64,000 nucleotides of DNA from positions 3,906,001 to 3,970,000 of the forward strand of contig NZ_CP097263.1 of assembly GCF_028622115.1 (NCBI RefSeq). The letters run 5' to 3'. Shown in pieces: positions 63,236-64,000 of this stretch (position 1 is the first letter of the stretch; each line of letters starts with the position of its first letter). This DNA is from Kutzneria chonburiensis (GTDB taxonomy: Bacteria > Actinomycetota > Actinomycetes > Mycobacteriales > Pseudonocardiaceae). The notes under the pieces were generated by a model. The model searched no databases, was not told where the DNA came from, and saw only the letters and a program-made list of their open reading frames with translations. The translations under genes and the position numbers were made by a program.

Positions 63236-64000
63236 GCCAGGTAGCGGGTCACTCCGTCCACTGTGGACGCACGCAGCCGTCCGTCCCGGACCAGCACGTC
63301 CAGGTGGGCGGAGGTCTCGCCGATGGCCAGCATCCTGTTGAAGAAGTCCATCTCGGACACCTTGCGGTTGTGGCGGGTCCAGCCCATCCGGCCCGCCACC
63401 TCGGCCGCCGTCGCCTCGTCCTGGCCGAGCGCCAGCTCGGTCTCGTCCAGGCGCTTGCGGTGGTGGTCGAGCAGCTCGTCCACGCGCTTGTGGGTCGACT
63501 CGGCGACCGGGCCGTGCGCCGGCAACAGCCGCATGTCCGGGTGCTCACGGACCAGCCGCAGCGAATCCATGTAGTCGCCGAGCGGCAGTTCCTGGCGGAC
63601 CAGCTCGAAGCCGATGGACGGCGTGATGTGCGGCAGGATGTGGTCGCCCGCGAACAGCAGCGACGACTCCACGTCCAGGAACACCACGTGACCGGCGGTG
63701 TGCCCCGGCGTCGGCAGCGCCCGCAGCGTGCGGCTGCCCAGCTTGATGTCCGCGGTGCCCCGGATCCACTCGTCCGGCAGCTCGTAGCCGTCGGGCTGCG
63801 GGCCGCCGCGCTTCTTCATGCCCTCGCGCATCCGGTCGGCCATGTCCTTGGCGCCCCAACGCACCAGGTCGGCCAGCTGGCCCTCGACCTGGCCGTTGAT
63901 CACGGCGTCCAGGGTCGGCTGCTCCCCGATGCCCAGGCTCACCCGCGAGCCGAACGTCCGCCGCAGCGTGATGCCCAGGGTGTAGTGGTCGCGGTGCGCG
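63232..64000 (-). CDS. Metallo-beta-lactamase-fold hydrolase (5' end beyond the window)
   Basis: The frame is open to base 64000, so the start lies outside; 255 C-terminal residues are seen. The partial zinc motif AHRDHYTLG at the window edge, PGHTAGHVVFLD and LLFAGDHILPHITPS supply the metal ligands of a glyoxalase-II/MBL-type hydrolase, and LRLLPAHGPV-like MRLLPAHGPVAE adds the last histidine. The C-terminal helix and winged domain (GWTRHNRKVSEMDFFNRMLA) is typical of the actinobacterial LACTB2-like group. Substrate unknown; possibly a thioester or nucleic-acid end. Confidence 0.87.
   Translation of the reverse strand, partial: AHRDHYTLGITLRRTFGSRVSLGIGEQPTLDAVINGQVEGQLADLVRWGAKDMADRMREGMKKRGGPQPDGYELPDEWIRGTADIKLGSRTLRALPTPGHTAGHVVFLDVESSLLFAGDHILPHITPSIGFELVRQELPLGDYMDSLRLVREHPDMRLLPAHGPVAESTHKRVDELLDHHRKRLDETELALGQDEATAAEVAGRMGWTRHNRKVSEMDFFNRMLAIGETSAHLDVLVRDGRLRASTVDGVTRYLA

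Overview
This window is chromosomal DNA from a high-GC actinomycete, most likely of the order Pseudonocardiales. The evidence is a complete Pup-proteasome locus, a GGE-ending Pup, GTG/TTG starts with purine-rich ribosome sites, and gene content that keeps the order known from Mycobacterium tuberculosis (pafC-pafB-pafA-prcA-prcB-pup-dop-arc/mpa, then trmI, a recB-like nuclease, hisG, hisE and a PAC2 gene). The order-level placement is inference. I see no rRNA, tRNA, CRISPR array, insertion sequence or prophage.

1-4.1 kb: the end of a PEP-mutase/isocitrate-lyase family gene, a large proline-rich single-pass membrane protein, and a secreted histidine phosphatase. 4.1-11 kb (minus strand): lipid kinase, tatC, an 84-residue membrane protein where tatA is expected, pafC, pafB, an SRPBCC protein and pafA, with a UbiA-type prenyltransferase on the plus strand. 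11-17.3 kb (plus strand): an island between pafA and prcA with a PAP2-lipid kinase fusion, a caspase-like/WD40 membrane protein, a 132-residue protein with a RHIM-like N-terminus, and a STAND-type NTPase carrying the same kind of N-terminal motif. 17.3-20.8 kb (minus): prcA, prcB, pup, dop. 20.8-31.5 kb: a second island between dop and arc (FtsX-type permease, S53 protease, NUDIX hydrolase, HTH-nSTAND1-WD40 protein, FAD reductase, lipoprotein, aldo/keto reductase). 31.6-40.6 kb: arc, two related membrane proteins, trmI, a site-2 protease, a RecB-like nuclease, a STAS protein, an AEC transporter, hisG and hisE. 40.6-53.2 kb: accessory genes (holin-like protein, flavin monooxygenase, patatin, cupin, unknowns, a TetR/oxidoreductase pair with twin operators, a DUF4331 cluster, a FabH-like synthase, a HAD phosphatase). 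53.4-64 kb: PAC2 protein, branched-chain 2-oxoacid dehydrogenase operon with its Lrp-type regulator, a MarR/membrane protein pair with a 23-bp operator-like palindrome, an F420-type oxidoreductase with a hemerythrin protein, an AraC regulator, a methyltransferase and a metallo-beta-lactamase-fold protein running off the end.

Functionally, Arc, PrcA/PrcB, Pup, Dop and PafA form the pupylation-degradation system, with PafB/PafC as its linked DNA-damage regulator. Two signalling-NTPase/caspase-type conflict modules have been inserted at junctions inside this conserved locus. The pair at 14.75-17.27 kb, whose two proteins both begin with an amyloid-like motif, is the best candidate here for a little-described system.

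Two window-wide patterns stand out. One is a family of 53-bp palindromic repeats in intergenic DNA (four clear copies and one diverged). The other is a set of five apparent frameshifts (prcA, aldo/keto reductase, site-2 protease and two unknown genes), each repaired by adding exactly one base. The latter points to base undercalls in the sequence rather than to five real pseudogenes.
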